Shown here: one piece after another, positions 63,175-64,000 of the stretch
Layout: every line of letters starts with the position of its first letter
Position numbering within the stretch: position 1 is the first letter of the stretch
Source: JACQQW01 sp964520655
Lineage (GTDB): Bacteria > Omnitrophota > Gorgyraeia > Zapsychrales > Fredricksoniimonadaceae
DNA: 64,000 bases
Reading direction: 5' to 3'
NCBI GenBank assembly: GCA_964520655.1
Contig: CAZFNI010000004.1
Location: forward strand, 62,001 to 126,000
The notes under the pieces: generated by a model
What the model saw: the letters and a program-made list of their open reading frames with translations, nothing else
Database searches by the model: none
Told to the model about the DNA's origin: nothing
Program-made: the position numbers and the translations under genes

Positions 63175-63200
63175 TTTTCGATTTTTTAAGGAGATCCGCA

Positions 63201-64000
63201 ATGCCGCAAAACACCACCACCGAATCATTCGATATTAAAGTCCAAAAGCGCAACGGCCAAGTCATTGAATTCATCCCCAGCCGCATCACGCATGCGATCG
63301 CCAACTCGTTCAAAGAACAGTTGGGGTTGCCCAGGGAATCGGAATTGCCAGAAGAGAATATGCTGGATGCCCAGAAAGTGACGGCCAAGGTGGTCGCGGT
63401 CATTAAAGAGCGCGCGGTACAGAAGCCTTTTTTGACGGTCGAGGAGATCCAGGATGAAGTCATCCGTCAATTGTATGAGAATGGTTTCAAAGAAGCCGGG
63501 GAGCGTTATGCCAGCTACCGCCGTCATCACGCGGCCCGCCGCCAGTTATTCGAATTGTATTCCATCACCAAACGTGACGGTAAAGTCGTTTCTTTTAAAC
63601 AAGAGAAGATCACGCTCGCGATCGCCAAGTCTTTGATCGCCCATAACAAAGGTGTTTTTAATGAGATCTTGATCGAGAAGGCCCACGAACTTTCCGAGAA
63701 GGTTGTTTCCGAGATCCGCACCAAGTGGCCGGAAGGTAAGGCGGTCAATATCGAAGAGATCCAGGATATCGTCGAGAAGGTCATTATGTCCGCTGGTTAC
63801 CATGAAGTAGCCAAGCGTTACATCATTTACCGCGAAGAACGCGCCAAAGCCCGCCGTGCTCAAGAATTAGCAGCTATGCCGTCGGAATCCTATGAATGGG
63901 CCAAGAACCTGGTCATTAAGACCGCCAAGGGTGAGCGCCCCATTGATCTCGATGAGATCCGTTTTAATTTTGAATCCTGCTGCAAGGGCTTAAGCGATGT
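63201..64000 (+). CDS. nrdA: ribonucleoside-diphosphate reductase large subunit, 3' end beyond window
   Basis: Reduces ribonucleotides for DNA synthesis. The 266 codons present hold two consecutive ATP-cone domains (about 12-105: VQKRNGQVIEFIPSRITHAI; about 118-215: ITKRDGKVVSFKQEKITLAI), each ending in a VARKY-like helix (AGERYASYRRHHAARR; VAKRYIIYREERAKARR). Then comes the start of the reductase core (IDLDEIRFNFESCCKGL). Tandem cones before the catalytic domain are known from class I NrdA proteins such as those of Chlamydia. The catalytic cysteines lie beyond the edge, so class II cannot be fully excluded. AAGGAG precedes the ATG, and NrdR-like boxes lie in the promoter. Confidence 0.85.
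   Translation, partial: MPQNTTTESFDIKVQKRNGQVIEFIPSRITHAIANSFKEQLGLPRESELPEENMLDAQKVTAKVVAVIKERAVQKPFLTVEEIQDEVIRQLYENGFKEAGERYASYRRHHAARRQLFELYSITKRDGKVVSFKQEKITLAIAKSLIAHNKGVFNEILIEKAHELSEKVVSEIRTKWPEGKAVNIEEIQDIVEKVIMSAGYHEVAKRYIIYREERAKARRAQELAAMPSESYEWAKNLVIKTAKGERPIDLDEIRFNFESCCKGLSD

Noticed and set aside
1..64000. CRISPR arrays, tRNA or rRNA genes, insertion sequences, prophage genes
   Set aside because: None seen on reading both strands: no spaced direct repeats, no cloverleaf-like segments, no transposase or integrase motifs.

Overview
The window reads as a chromosomal segment of an uncultured Gram-negative bacterium, most likely of the Omnitrophota (former candidate division OP3, PVC-related). 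Three things support this. There is a complete KDO/LPS-export block (kdsA-kdsD-kdsC-lptC/A-lptB). There is a type II secretion operon. Two giant secreted proteins share an N-terminal domain and a C-terminal 'GGID' tail that I recall from Omnitrophota genomes; that recollection was not checked by a search. The sequence is a scaffold from an assembly, with a 10-N gap (35711-35720) and a 100-N gap (45807-45906). Almost every gene is on the + strand.

Layout. 1-5.4 kb: KDO synthesis and LPS export, then a trigger factor lacking its PPIase domain, and clpP. 5.4-10.1 kb: class V aminotransferase plus serA (serine synthesis), an unknown membrane protein, purA. 10.2-13.4 kb: giant secreted protein 1. 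13.5-14.6 kb: OmpA-type lipoprotein and a membrane coiled-coil protein, closed by a terminator. 14.7-29.9 kb: a long run of housekeeping genes with short gaps or overlaps: uppS-cdsA-dxr-rseP, an orphan CpaF-type ATPase, proS-rimP-nusA-infB-trpS-scpA-ruvB-spoIID-queA. 30.1-38.4 kb: a polymorphic-toxin locus with a signal-peptide-bearing SpvB/FG-GAP/RHS protein, a probable immunity gene, and a displaced silent copy of the RHS core. 38.6-47.8 kb: type II secretion operon (gspC, D, E, F, G, I, J, K, L, M). 47.9-51.2 kb: secreted multidomain GH5 glycosidase. 51.4-57.1 kb: tgt-trmD-rplS-rnhB, rpsA, tyrS. 57.1-60.7 kb: giant secreted protein 2. 60.7-63.1 kb: a thioesterase (the only minus-strand gene), then aquaporin-tpx-superoxide dismutase. 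63.1-64 kb: the start of a ribonucleotide reductase behind a pair of NrdR-like boxes.

How it may fit together. The RHS toxin and the GH5 enzyme both carry Sec signal peptides and flank the type II secretion operon on either side, so both are candidate cargo. The RHS locus shows toxin-tip/immunity/orphan-core organisation, and the two core copies are a patchwork of identical and synonymously diverged blocks. The two giant proteins share their ends but differ completely in the middle, and the middle of protein 2 is AT-rich. At the same loop of their shared N-terminal domain each carries a related ~98-bp palindrome-centred element, in opposite orientations, with both reading frames kept open. 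These three items are the best candidates for undescribed biology here. I see no tRNA, rRNA, CRISPR array or transposase gene.
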